A DNA stretch of 64,000 bases, from positions 254,135 through 318,134 of the forward strand of contig MEHQ01004506.1 in NCBI GenBank assembly GCA_008828725.1, given 5' to 3'. Below are positions 8,328 through 19,799 of the stretch, piece by piece; within the stretch, counting starts at the first letter, position 1; every line of letters starts with the position of its first letter. The translations under genes were made by a program, and so were the position numbers. The notes below the pieces were generated by a model. It was given only the letters and a program-made list of their open reading frames with translations, was not told where the DNA came from and did no database searches. The stretch is from Saccharina japonica (Eukaryota; Sar; Phaeophyceae; Laminariales; Laminariaceae).

Positions 8328-11300
8328 GAGCCGTACTTCGGAGAGAGGGGGGGAAAGGCTAGGTTCTGCGCCACCCACAAGCCGGACGATTCCATGGTTG
8401 ACGTTCGTCATCGCCGGTGAGTATTTGTTTTTTTTTTGGCCAGTTTTGTCAGTTTTTTTTCCCCCTCCCTCTATTTTTGTTTTTTTCCCTTTCGTTTGCA
8501 ATTTTTCTACTTTTTTTAGTTTCCAGTTTTTTTTCATCTTTTTTGTGCTTCCAGTTTTGCCGGTTTTATCCAGTTTCACCTCCCCCCCCCCCTCCCCCTT
8601 CGCTTGTTCTAGAAAACAAAACCTCTTGCGGGACAAATCACAGATTCCAGTGTCACCTAGAAGCCGAACGATGCCATGGTTGACGTTGGTCACCGCCAGT
8701 GATTGTTTTTTCTTCTGGTTTTGCCATTTTTGCCATTTTTGCCATTTTAGACCGTTTTTTGCCGTTTTTTCCAAAACATTTTTTTTGCCGTTTTCGCCAG
8801 TTTTTGTTCCTGGTGACTCGAGTTTTTTTTTTTTTTTTTCAGTTTTGATCATTTGTTTTCCAGTTGTGCGCTTTTTTTTCCCCCAACAGCCTCGAGGCTA
8901 TGAATCGCTGCGCCTCCCTTGTTCCGTCTACTATTACGGAGGGGCATAGTCAATAGGACCAAATATCAATATTATTAGCAAAAATCGGGAAATTTACAGG
9001 TTTTGGTGTGTACCGTATGTCCTAATTACTATGGACGCATGCTACGATAGAGGTGATCCATGTTTTTTCTGAGCTCCTCACTTAAGGAGCGCCATACCTC
9101 ACCGAACATTTTACTTTGGAGGAAAAGAAAAGCGCTGCCGGATGTGAAATCTCATGACCGAAGTATATTCTGAAACAGTTTTCGTCACAAAAATGAAAGT
9201 CCGACGGATTTGGGTTAAGGAGCCCGATCGTTCGGAAAGCGATTCAGCCAAAAAGTGCTACCTCTACCGTAGCACGCGTCTATGGTCCCCTGTAGAATAC
9301 ACTCTGTAAGCACCGTTTCCAGCTCTAATTTCGAGCATGGAAAGTGAACGCAGCAGGAGCTGTTACTCTACGACGTAGAATAAGTTAAAATTGGCTATTC
9401 CGGTGACCATAGTAAGTAGTAAATAATAGGACCACATATTGTTAATTAACCTCATGGTAGAAATAGGGACATATACGTATAGGTTTTCGTGTGTGCCATA
9501 TAGGGACCCTAACCTCGTAGTAGAAATAGGGACATATATAGGTTTTCGCGTGTGCCATAGGGACCCTATTTACTCATGGTCCCCCGTAATGCAAGGTATG
9601 CATGTGCATGTGGTTCGGAAAAAAAAAAGTCATGTTTAGACGTTTTTTTATCGTTTTTTCGTGAAAGGGTGGCGGGGACCTTGTGGCGCAAAAGTTGAAC
9701 AGGCATCAAGGAACACACACGTGCTTTGTGATTCCGCGATAAAATAGATCACGTTTGTTTTGTTTTATTTTGTTTTTTGGTGCCCTTCCTTGGGCTTGTT
9801 CAATTCCACCTGTTGTTTTTTTTGGGGGGGGGGTGGGTTCCAGGCCAAACTTCAGTAGGTTTTTAAGAGTAGAACCAAAATGCTAGTGTCTAGTATTACT
9901 GGCAGCATACCGTCTGGTGTGCTGCCAGTATACCCAGCTACCGGTACGCCGCCAGTACGCGTCCCTCAAGAGTTTACCAGTACCTCAGAGAGGGATATGC
10001 CCAGATTTCTGGGACCGCCCCAGTACCTCACAGTAGGGTATGCCCAAAGTCTGTATTCGTACTACTGTATGTACTGTACGGTGTGACGACCTTTGTTTTT
10101 TTCGTTTTGTTATGTTGTGCTATGCCATGTTTTTTTTGTGTTTTCTGATTTTCTGATGGCGTACGTCTTTCCTTTCTACGTTTGCTTTCCACTGTTTTCC
10201 AGCTGCGAGTTCGTTTCGTGCCATAAGCAGCCCAACTACGGCTACGAGGGGGAACGGGCCCGGTTTTGCTCCACGCACAAGCTGGCAACGATGGTGGACG
10301 TGAAGCACAGGTCAGGCTTAATTAACTACAGAGTAGTGCCAGCTAATATTTGTGTTGTGTATTGAATTATTCGTGTGATAGGTACGTACCAGGTACTCAT
10401 ACGAAGCCGTACGGAATTTATGGAAGTTTTTTGTCACTACGAGTATAGTCTAATGTGTTGCTTTATTTCACATTCAGTGATACATCAAAACCCTTTTTCA
10501 TTTTTTTTTTTCATCAGCCCTGTGCGATGAAAACATGCAGAAATCAGTCCCAACTCTAGTAACTATTCTCTACTGCGATTACCAGGGTATGCCACAGGGA
10601 GAATTCTCCAATGTCCTTTTTTCGTCGGTGCTGTTTTTTATTCCTCTTTTCTTGCTACCGACCCCCCCCACCCCACTCCAGGCGGTGCGCGGCTGCCAAC
10701 TGCCGCGGCTACTCGTCCTTCGCCTTCCCAGGGTCCAAGGAGAAGTTCTGCTCTACCCATCGCCGCGAGGGTATGATGCCGTCGGGGCGAGGGCGCTCCA
10801 CCCTCGCCTCCATTGCGGCCGCCGCCGCTGCTGCTGCTGCTGCCGCCGCTGCGACTACTACCCCTGCCCCCGCGCCTCACCCCGGCTATTTCTCTGCTGT
10901 CGGTCCCCGCGGGCTTGCGCCGGACGTGCCGATGGAGATGGCGGAGTCTGGGTCTGGGTTTGGGTCTATGCCCCGCGTAGCGGCTTTGAGCGGGGCCGGA
11001 GTTGGGCCTATCACAGTGGCAGGTTCTGAATCTGCTGCTGCTGCGGCGGCGGCTGCGACGGCTGGTTGTGATGGTAGTCGTGGTGGTGGCGATGGAGGGC
11101 ACGACGGGCCCATGGTTAATGCCACGGCAACCATGGGAGGAGGTTACGACGAGTCCATCGTTGACGGCGGCGCGGTAGCCATGGCAGCGGCGTGCGCGGG
11201 AGAGGGGCAGCGGGCCCCCGGCGGCGACGGTGACTCTGTGATGCGTCGAGGGATGATCGGTGGCGCTTGTTCTTCCCACTCCGCCTCGTCCTTCTCCCCT

Positions 11301-13589
11301 ATGTCCTTCTCTGCTTCGTTCGGGCGGGGGAGTTGCGTGGAGGTCTCGAGGCAGCGGGAAGGGGATGCGGCAGGGGGAGGAGGGGTGATCAATGACTTCG
11401 AGAGGGGGCGTAAGCGGTGCTACCCCGAGAGCATGGTTGTCACTGTTGACCCTGATTACGGCCGGTTTTATCGCCGTCCTGGGTTTACCCCTGACGGTGG
11501 TGGTGATGGTGGAAGTGGTGGTGGTGGAAATGTTGGTGGTAGTGGAGAGGAAGACAACGAGTTGAGCGAGTCGGGTCGCAGCGGTTGTCCCGCGGACTTC
11601 GACAGCGGCGTTGCGATGCAACATCAGCAACAGAAGCGGCGAAGGCTGCAGCGGGAGGAAGAAGCGAGGGACAACAGCACCACCACAGCCGCGTCGGAAC
11701 ACTTGAACTTCACCGAACGATCGGCGCCGCGCTACGCTGTGTCTGCTGCTGCTGCTGCTGCTGACGCGTCGGCGACAATGCGCGAGAACCAGAGGCTCGA
11801 GTCGATCGATGAAATTATCCACGCTCGTGGCATCCCTCCGCTGCAGCTGCGAGCCCCCCTGGCGCCGATGCCATGGCACTCCCCTGGGTCAACTGCAGGG
11901 AGCTACCCTGATGACAGCAGCAGCAACAGTGGCGGCTACAGTGGTAGCGTCGGTCTCAGTGGTAGAAATAGCATCAGAGGCCGCAGCATCAGCGGTAGCA
12001 GCAGCTGCAGCGGTAACGGCGGTAGTGGTAAACGTGGTGGTAGCGGTGGCAGCAGCAGTGGAGCTGGCAGCGTTAGTGGGAGGTGGCCTCAAGCGCCAGT
12101 AGGCGCCTCCTCCTCCTCCTCCCCCTCCGACAATGGGTATGCATCCACTACCGCCGCCGCGGCTACGGCTACCGCTCCCGCGTGTCAAGGCAACACCCAA
12201 AGCAACAGCCATCGCCACCATCACAACTGCAACCACAGCCACCCGGAAGACTTGTGCTTGACTCGAGGGGACAGTGTCGCGGGTGACAGGAGCTCCAGCA
12301 GCCGCGGTGTTGGCGTTGGCGGTGGTGGCGGCGACGCGGATAGCATTAGCGGCGACGATAGCCGGGGAGGGGGTTATTACCCGCCCCGGCGGCCCAGCCG
12401 CTTTCTGCACGCTAGCAGCAACAGCAGCGGCAGCATCAGCAGCAGCGGCAGCAGCAGCGGCAGCAGCAGCATCAGCAGCGGCAGCAGCGGCAGCAGTGGT
12501 AGCAGTCACGCTGGTAACAGCGGCGGCAGCATCCGCGGCAGCAGCATCAGCGGTAGCGGTGGTGGCAGAGGCGGAGGCGAGTCTGGAGGTGCCGCGGCCG
12601 TCCGGTTCGCTTACTACGCTGCTACGGGGGAAGGGGGCGGTGGCTCGCGCGACGGAGAAAGGGAGACGTATTTCTCCGTCGAAGCCACAGCAGGGGTGGG
12701 GGCGACGGTGGCGGGGAGGGAGTGGGAGGAGGTTGAAGAGAGGGAGGGGCGGGACCAGGTGGAGGAGAGGGAGGGGCGCGGTGTGGGGGGCGGGAGGGCC
12801 TGGGCGAAAGACGCGATTGTCAACCGCCAGCTGCCTACCGTGGACAAGTCTCCGATGGCGTCTGAGGGCGCGACGGTTGTCTCGCTTAAGCCCCACTGGC
12901 GGGGTGGCCTCCCCACGCTTCGGTCGCTTCTGGCAATGAGCGGTGGTGGTGGTGGTGGTGGTGGTGGTGGTGGTGGTGGTGGTGGAGACGGTGGTGATGG
13001 TGGTGGTGGTGGAGGCGGTGGTGGTGGTGGTAGTAGTGGTGGGGGCGATTGCGGCGGCGGTAATGACCGCACCATGTCCTCGTCTCCTCCTTCTCGGTGG
13101 CCGTCGCTCTTGCCTAGGAGGACGAGTGGTGGTGGCGGTGGTAGTGATGGTGGTGACGGTTGTGTGGGCCACCTGCCGTGGGTTGAAACCTCCACCAGCA
13201 GTGGCGGTGGCGGCAGCGGCGGCAGCGGCGACGGCAGTGGCAGCGGTAGTGGCAACGGTAACGACAACGACGACCGCGGTAACGGTAGCGGTAACGGTAA
13301 CTTCGGCAGCGGCAACGGTACCAGTAGCGGTATCGGTGGCGGCGACTGTTGGGGCGGAGGCGACACCCAAACTAGAGGCGGTGGTGGTGGTGGTGGTGGT
13401 GGTGGTGGTGGTGATGGTGATGCTGATACTGAGAAGAGGAGGGGATCCGGGACGTCGTCGGCCGGTTCCTTGATCGTCACGCTCCAAGGGCCGAACAAAC
13501 GCCTCGCCAAGTACGAACGGGGGGTGGGGTCACTGGGCCCGACGCTCGAGACCCTAGAGCCACGTTGGGGTGCCGAGGTGCTTCTGTGA
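8328..13589 (+). CDS. EsV-1-7 repeat protein with long Gly/Ser-rich tail
   Basis: Three exons are supported. Exon 1 ends at 8416 before GTGAGT. Exon 2 is 10203-10310 (AG before, GTCAGG after). Exon 3 is 10682-13589, ending TGA. Phases agree at both junctions (CG+C and AG+G both make Arg just before a Cys). Each exon carries one EsV-1-7 repeat. Exon 2 is perfect, C-EFVS-C, 15 residues, C-ST-H, then MVDVKHRR. Exon 3 begins C-AAAN-C with the same spacing. Exon 1 keeps ARFCATHK and MVDVRHRR but its first Cys pair is not visible, so it is diverged or continues upstream; the true start is unknown. After the third repeat come about 940 residues rich in Gly, Ser and Ala, with a basic KRRRLQR patch (near 11640) and a non-repetitive C-terminus. 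The minimum product is about 1034 residues. The EsV-1-7 family includes the regulator IMM; its molecular role is unknown and may be metal or nucleic-acid binding. Confidence 0.85.
8580..8710 (+). pseudogene. Decayed duplicate of EsV-1-7 exon 1
   Basis: The block after a C-rich tract repeats the order of exon 1. The clearest match is GATGCCATGGTTGACGTTGG followed by CACCGCCAG, against GATTCCATGGTTGACGTTCG and CATCGCCG in exon 1. The codons aligned with the conserved Cys and His are changed, the latter to TAG, and the donor GTGAGT has become GTGATT. It lies in intron 1 between exons 1 and 2. This is a dead copy of a one-repeat exon and shows how repeat number can change by exon duplication. Confidence 0.65.
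8934..9295. mobile_element. Family A MITE interrupted by family B MITE
   Basis: Family A sequence starts at TTACGGAGGGGCATAG and runs to TCCTAATTACTATG. It is then split by a 247-bp family B element and resumes with TATGGTCCCCTGTA. It lies in intron 1 of the EsV-1-7 gene. Confidence 0.75.
9034..9280. mobile_element. Family B MITE (GACGC-TGCTACG termini)
   Basis: Left end GACGCATGCTACGATAGAGG, right end CCTCTACCGTAGCACGCGTC, 247 bp. The 4-base TATG is duplicated (9030-9033 and 9281-9284), and the interrupted family A element gives the pre-insertion sequence, so the boundaries are well fixed. The interior contains CTGAGCTCCTCACTTAAGGA, itself nearly palindromic. No coding capacity. Confidence 0.85.
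9403..9592. mobile_element. Family A MITE with internal duplication
   Basis: Begins GTGACCATAGTAAGTAGTAA and ends TTTACTCATGGTCCCCCGTA. The block AGAAATAGGGACATATA to GTGTGCCATA is present twice in tandem, making this copy longer than its relatives. It lies in intron 1 of the EsV-1-7 gene. Confidence 0.7.
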
Positions 13590-14280
13590 GCGGCCACGAT
13601 GAACCCGGCGTAAAACGCGGGGCGGGCGTATTGTACCTTATAGAGGTTGCATTACCCTCGTCAACCGGCGGAGATCCCATGTGTAGTCCTTATATCGGAG
13701 ATCCCCTTAAGAGAAGGGTATAACCCTTGTATCGGAGGTCCCCTTAGAGGTAATATATATATATTCCTTAGTCCGGCGAAAAAATAGTCGGGTCCATAGG
13801 AATCAGAACCCACGTTGGGCCCAAAAACCAGGTATCCCTCTATGTGTACTAAGAATTTTGGTTTTGGTTCTGATTCCTATGTTGCCCCCGTAATAGTACA
13901 ATTTTAATTCGTTTTGTGCCAAAAAAAAACTAGGGATGCAGTTTCTGTTTCGTTCGTTTTTTATCGTCTTGGCTAAAACTGGGGGCGCAAAACGGGATGC
14001 GGGCGGCTGGTGGGCAAGCGAGCGAGCCGGCGAGCGGGCGCAAGGCAGCGTGCTGTACGATAATAATTTGCCATTTGTTTTTTGTCGCCCCTCATCTCCC
14101 GTAGATAAGCACGAAAACCGAAAAGGCGTTTGTTTGATTTTTAAAACGTACACGTACCAGTCGTCGGCTGTACCAGGTACAGTATCCGACATCGTCGTTG
14201 TTAGGTGTGTGGTGGAAGGCATATTATAGCGACGCTTTGACGGCGCGGTGCGAGGAACAACGGCTCACATTGCCGACAGC
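13590..14280. other. 3' flank of the EsV-1-7 gene, with an inverted repeat
   Basis: At 13771-13895, ATAGGAATCAGAACC and its complement GGTTCTGATTCCTAT enclose about 80 bases, ending CCCCCGTAATAG as in family A MITEs; this is probably a diverged MITE. GGAGATCCC/GGAGGTCCCC repeats occur at 13669-13750. No clear polyadenylation signal and no further gene. Confidence 0.5.
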
Positions 14281-14983
14281 TAGGGTTTGGTTTGGTGGGG
14301 TCGAAGATAGGGTAGGGTTTGGTTAGCAGGGTTGATCTGAGTGGGGTTGGACTGGGTAGGACAGGTAGGGTTAATAGGTAGAAGGGGAGGGGAGGGTAGG
14401 GTTGGTCAGTCTTTCTGTTGTGGGGTGGTGCTTCTGTTGTCAATCAGTTTGTTTTCGTTGTCCGAAGAGACGCGGTAGGCTGGCTGCTGCGAAGGCCTGG
14501 AAAAAAAATCAGGTGGTGTTCCAATGACGGAGGGGATCAGAGAATTCAAGGGGGGGGGGGGGGGGCGGAGGGACGAACGAAGAGACGATCCGACCGCGTC
14601 CGCGTCCGGCCTTCTCTCTTGGCATAGATTTTGGTCCTCGTTGTTATGACGCCGTGGGGCGGGGGGGGAGGGAGGGGGGCTGTTTTCGCTCTCCTTTGAC
14701 GCCGCGGGAAGGGGGAGGGGGTGTTTTTGCCCTCACGAAGTGTTGTATAATAGAACCAGCCCCCAAACAGTATATTTAACTACCGTGTTGTTCGGGGCTC
14801 TCTTCTAAGCTGTATATTGGAGGGGTATGGGCTTCTTGTCGAGGGTAAAAGGCGTTTTCAGCCGTATTTTTCGGTATGGAGTTAGGGGGAGAGGGGGTTT
14901 AGTTGGTCCAGGCTTTTGTAGACGAGGCGCGCATTGTATCAAGAAAAACTGTGCGGAGGAGGACGGGGAGAGGAGTGGGGATT

Positions 14984-14986
<3 letters not shown>
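14281..14986. other. G-rich intergenic DNA
   Basis: GGGTTTGG and GTAGGGTTGG variants at 14283-14410 look telomere-like but never form an array of a fixed unit. A G run is at 14550-14566. No gene supported. Confidence 0.45.

Positions 14987-15046
<60 letters not shown>
14987..15046. repeat. 60-base uninterrupted G run
   Basis: Sixty consecutive G on the plus strand, in a G-rich setting. The Gly-rich frames across it are not evidence of a gene. Such a run can form G-quadruplexes and its length in the assembly may be inexact. Confidence 0.9.
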
Positions 15047-16969
15047 CGATCGGGAAGTGTTTAGTTGGGCTAGGCTAGTACATAGGCGAGGCACGCGTTG
15101 TATCGAGAAACTGCTACTCTGTAGTACGTGGTGAGAAGATCGATGGGTTTCCCCGTGTGGCAAGTCTTTTGCGGTGGTGGTGGTGGTGGTGGTGGCGGTG
15201 ATGGTCGTGAGACGGTGAATGGTATGCATCCATGCAATAATAGTACTTAGGCATGCACGCACGTGTGCAAATACAGTCAAAAGCATGCAAGGCACACAGT
15301 AATCATAGAGGCTTGATTTGGTGTTTGCGCTTTCGGGGGGAGGGGCGTTCGCTACCGCGGCTCCTCGCTACAAAACGCATTTTTTTTTTGTGCTGTGGAA
15401 ACAGAAAAATGGGCACAATCATTTCTTCCGTCGCGTCGCATCGCTTCGTCTCGAATCGCGCGCGTGGGAGGGCTTGTTGTGGCCGTTGATGTCCATCCAC
15501 AAGGTCGAGCTTGTTCTTTGTTGTGTTTTGTTGTGTTTTGTTTTGTTGGTGTTTTGTTTTTTAAAGCACCTCACACAGGCGCGGTTCGCGGGTCGGTCGC
15601 CACGTCAATCATTGGCGGTTTTTAGTAATTTGCTGGGTATACACCACAAAGGTAGCTCGAAATTGCTTCCGCCATGATGGGTAGCACGTGGCTTTTGGTG
15701 GGCTTGTAGCTCAAGCCCTCGACTACGTATTTTGCGTTGTTCCTCTTCTTTAGATGAGTTTACTATCAGGTCGGGGTAGTGCCACAGCCAGACAGCGAGG
15801 GAGGGAGGGAGGGAGAGAAGGAGGGAGGAAAGAAGGATGGAAAGAAAGAAAATGCATCAAAGGATGGATGGATAGAAGGGAGGCAAAAAAAAGCAAAGTA
15901 AAAACGGACCAGTTGTTGTTTTGTTGTTTTGGTTTTGATAACGTATGGCGTAGGAGGGCGTAGGTCGGGTATTTCTTCCTCTCTTGTCTAAGCCGCACAG
16001 CAGCACGTTATTTGAATATGCTGTTTTTTTTTAGCGAATCAGCAACAAAATAGTATAGATGTCTCCTGTGAGTTACTATTTGAGGAAAATAATCACCCGC
16101 CGTTGTAGAGCAAACGACTACATAAGGTCCTCCGTTTTTGTTTTCGCTGAATGCTCGGACAGGGATGTTTTAATTTTTGTTTTGGGCTGGGACCGCAAAA
16201 ATTGAGTTTTTCTCGGAAAGAAGGAAGGGGGGAAGAACGTGTTGAATTACCGTAGAAGACAGGAAAGGACACCTATTAGTGGTATGAAAGAAAACTGCTT
16301 GTTGACCTGCTGTGGGCTTGATCTTGTTGCTTGGAGAAATAGTGCATTAGACACCACTATTGCTTCAGTGTAAATGGCCTTCGAAGTTCTTGCTATTGCC
16401 CTACTGAAACTCGGACTGTCTTTCTCTAGTGCTTGTGTTGTTGCACGTACCATAGGGTTTCCTGGGGTTTTTTTGTAGGGAACAGAGGGAAACGGGGAGG
16501 AGACACTCAAAACTTTAGCATCATGGCTTTTCCCGGGTTTCTTATTTCCCCGTAAAAATCTGCCTGATTTTCTTAGCGCTCGTGTTATCACCTACAGTAA
16601 GGTTCCTGCACCTTTGAAGTGAAGGAAGAAAAAAGGAAAGGGGGTAGGAGACACGGGAGGCTGAAAACCAAAACACCTGGAACCGCTCAGTACGGATAGA
16701 ATGATGCTAGGAGTGGAAGAGCAGATAGGCCTCGGTGTCCGGATGGTATTAAGTGATGGTCTCGGGAGGGGAGAGGGGTGTACCCATGCCATGCATAATG
16801 TCCGCAGTCGTACGACCATGGGAGCATCGCATCCCTACAATGTCGAGGCGGAGCACGTCGGGTTGTCACCAACCAGGCAAACGCCGCTTGCACCAAGCGG
16901 GAAGGGCCGTGAGGTGTTGGACGAGTCGCATGATCGGCGAGAGCTGCAACCTACTAAGAACCGCTCGTG
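15047..16969. other. Intergenic, mostly featureless
   Basis: Holds a (GGT)n stretch at 15171-15200, a GGGA/GGAA purine tract at 15798-15860 and a dispersed repeat at 16780-16925 (GCATCCCTACAATGTCGAGG) that recurs diverged at 32225-32345. No coding signal beyond chance frames. Confidence 0.45.
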
Positions 16970-17890
16970 AGTGAGGGGATGGGAGGGGAGGAATCGAGTT
17001 GTATGTTGTTTTTTATCTCGGGCTCAGACACTTGATAATAGGTGCCTGGGCAGGGATAAAAATAGCTTGGGATGGTGTCAAGTGGTGGCCGGGTGGGAGG
17101 GATCAAGCTACACAGTCGTACTTGTTTTATCTCCGCCGCAGGCGCACTTGTTTCATCTCCGCCTCAGACGTTGACAGGCTAGCCCTGCTACAGCGATCCC
17201 CCCTCCGTCCCCCCTTCCTCCCCTTCAGCTTCGTCGCGCTTCCTTTGGCTTTCGCGGCGCCACCGCTTACCAATAAGTGCCTCTCGGACCAGTAGAGACC
17301 AAACATCGTGCGCGCTCACGAGAGATCTATCATTCTACGTCAGGATTGGCATCGTTTTCTTGAGGTGTTTTTTTTTTCGATTGACATCGTTGTTTTCGTT
17401 GTTGTGTGTTGTTTTTTCCGAGGGCATGTTTTTAAGTAGGGTATTTACCTAAATACTGTGGGGTACCCGGGACCAGAGGTGATTGTTTGGTTCACTCGGT
17501 TGTGTACCCAGGTGCCAAACGTGGCTGTCTGGGTCACACTCGGGTATGCACCTTGGACCCCCAGAGTATTATCCTACTACAGTCAACCTTGGTGGCTTTC
17601 TGTCCCACCAGGTGGGGGGCGGAAGGGTATGGGTCGCTGTTATCCGGCTGGTGTCAATGCTTGTCAAGTGGGGGAGAAGGGGGCGGGCGAGGGGGAGGAT
17701 CGAACTGTTTTTTATTGTCATCTCTGGCACAACCGCTTATTAATAAGTGCGAGGCTGGGAGTGCGAATTGGCATGGTTCTCGGTTTCCGGGTGATGTCAA
17801 CTGATCATGGGGTGGGAGAGGAGGGGGGGGGGTCTGGTTGGGGTTTTGTATTTCAAGTCCCCAGCACAGACGCTTAGTTTTAATAGGTGT
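16970..17890. repeat. Degenerate direct repeats of a ~250-350 bp unit
   Basis: Blocks such as TTTTTTATCTCGGGCTCAGA, CGCTTACCAATAAGTGC and CGCTTATTAATAAGTGCGAG recur with GGTGTCAA and GTGGGAGGG between them. Frames across it give no protein family I recognise. Confidence 0.45.
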
Positions 17891-18206
17891 TGGATTTTTA
17901 CGGAAGGCTTGCGAGAGACGAATGGACCACGTACGGAGTTTTAGTCGTTGTATGTGCAGCCGAAAATGAGGCAGGAGTTATAGGGGTTAGCGGACCAGGT
18001 TCCGGTAATTTAAGGAAAGGTAAATGTGTCTGTACAGCGACAGCAGCAGCAGCAGCAGCAGCAGCAGCGGTAGTAGCATAGGCGGCAACAGCGGCGCCGG
18101 TAGCGGTAGCGGCGGCGGCAACAGCAGCAGCAGCAGTGTGTACCTGTTTTTTTTTATCACACTCTCCCCCTCTCTCTCTCGGGAGAGCGCGATGCCACGC
18201 GCTATA
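17891..18206. repeat. AGC/GGC trinucleotide repeats
   Basis: CAGCAGCAGC runs at 18039-18068 and mixed GGCAACAGC, GGTAGC units to 18140. This resembles the Ser/Gly coding repeats of the EsV-1-7 tail, but no splice context ties it to a gene. Confidence 0.55.
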
Positions 18207-18570
18207 GCTTTGCGTTAGGTTCGCGCTAGGTTTGCGTTAGGGTTTGCGTTAGCTTTGCGTTGGCTTTGCGTTCGCTTTGCGCTGGCTTTGCGCTTGCTTT
18301 GCGCTTGCTTTGCGCTTGCTTTGCGCTAGCTTTGCGCTAGCTTCGCGCTAGCTTCGCGCTAGCTTCGCGCTAGCTTCGCGCTAGCTTCGCGCTAGCTTCG
18401 CGCTAGCTTCGCGCTAGCTTCGCGCTAGCTTCGCGCTAGCTTCGCGCTAGCTTCGCGCTAGCTTCGCGCTAGCTTCGCGCTAGCTTCGCGCTAGCTTCGC
18501 GCTAGCTTCGCGCTAGCTTCGCGCTAGCTTCGCGCTAGCTTCGCGCTAGCTTCGCGCTAGCTTCGCGCTA
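18207..18570. repeat. 11-bp minisatellite GCTTCGCGCTA
   Basis: The left part is made of older variants (GCTTTGCGTTA, GCTTTGCGCTT, GCTTTGCGCTA). From about 18335 it becomes perfect GCTTCGCGCTA for about twenty units up to CTATAGAGCTC. Confidence 0.9.
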
Positions 18571-18879
18571 TAGAGCTCTTCGTTGTGATTGCTAGGTCCG
18601 CGTTGCGACGCTCATAAACCCAGGCGCGTTTCAATGGCGATCGACGGCCCCATTATTAGTTTTCACGTTCGTGTATTTCTTTGTCTGTGCGTGTTTTTTT
18701 TGCTTTCCTAGCAAATTTTCGTTGTCGCTAGCTTTTAGACGAGTACCTGGTACAACCCGATAATAGGCGAATTACGGGCAGAGGTATTATACAGCGGTCT
18801 AGATGTGTAAGCGGCCGTGGGTGGCCGGTCGCACGTACGAACGGTCTATCAGCTTGGAGGCTAAAAGACCGGCCCTTTT
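18571..18879. other. Spacer between two satellites
   Basis: No gene, repeat or signal recognised. Confidence 0.4.
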
Positions 18880-19400
18880 GGGGGGGGCGTGACGGCCTCT
18901 TTTGCCTGAACATACTAGTTTTAGTGTAGGGGGCGTCAGTCAAGCGGTCAAACCACGGTCTCCCAGCACCTGAATATGCTATTTTTAGTGTAGGGGGCCG
19001 GTTAGTCAAGCGGTCAAACCACGGTCTCCCAGCACCTGAATATCCTAGTTTTAGTGTAGGGGGAGGTCAGTCAAGCGGTCAAACCACGGTCTCCCAGCAC
19101 CTGAATATGCTAGTTTTAGTGTAGGGGGCGGTCAGTCAAGCGGTCAAACCGCGATCTCCCAGCACCTGAATTTGCTAGTTTCAGTGCAGTCAAGCGGTCA
19201 AACCGCGGTCTCCCAGCACCTGATTATGCTAGTTTTAGTGCAGTCAAGCGGTCAAACCGCGGTCACCCAGCACCTGAATATGCTATTTTTAGTGTAGGGG
19301 GCGGTCAGTCAAGCGGTCAAACCACGGTCTCCCAGCACCTGAAAAATGCTAGTTTTGGTGTAGGGGGCGGTCAAAAACGCGGTTTCCCAGTATATGAGTA
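18880..19400. repeat. ~65-bp satellite, eight units
   Basis: The unit contains TAGTGTAGGGGGCGGTCAGT, CAAGCGGTCAAACCACGGTC and TCCCAGCACCTGAATATGC. Spacing is 64-66 bases in the left part; two units near 19180-19250 are shortened by loss of GTAGGGGGCGG. Edges are diverged. Confidence 0.85.
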
Positions 19401-19799
19401 CGTATAGGATACTAGGTTTGGTGTTGGGGGGCGGTCAGGCAAGGCATAAACTCACGGTCTCCTACATTTGTTCTTCGCTGGCCGCAATACAGCGTGCATA
19501 ATTCATACGTAACTATATACTATGAATAGTACTTGTACTGCATAACCCAAATTTGACCCCGTGACTGGTGATTTTCTTCGTCGTGTGTTCGTTCTTCTTG
19601 ATAAATGATATTAGCTCTTGAGTTTTATGTCTCTTTTAAGGGATTGGGAGAGTAGGAGGCGGGGAGGGGTAGGGGAGAGGGGGGGGGGGGATAGGGAAGA
19701 AGAGGGGGGGGGAAGAGGAGGTAAATAGTAACACCTCCTCCGTGGACCGGTATATAGAGACCAAAAACGCGCACCCAAGTTTGATGGGCGTCGTTTTTA
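19401..19799. other. Spacer with purine tract
   Basis: GGGGAGAGGGGGG-type tract at 19640-19720. Otherwise nothing recognised. Confidence 0.45.

Noticed and set aside
11889-13597. Large minus-strand frames (532, 413 and 327 codons) opposite the EsV-1-7 exon
   Set aside because: Shadows of GC-rich triplet repeats. The plus-strand frame has the conserved repeat and matching splice phases.
14281-14410. Interstitial telomeric repeats
   Set aside because: GGGTT-type words are irregular, with no fixed unit repeated more than once or twice.
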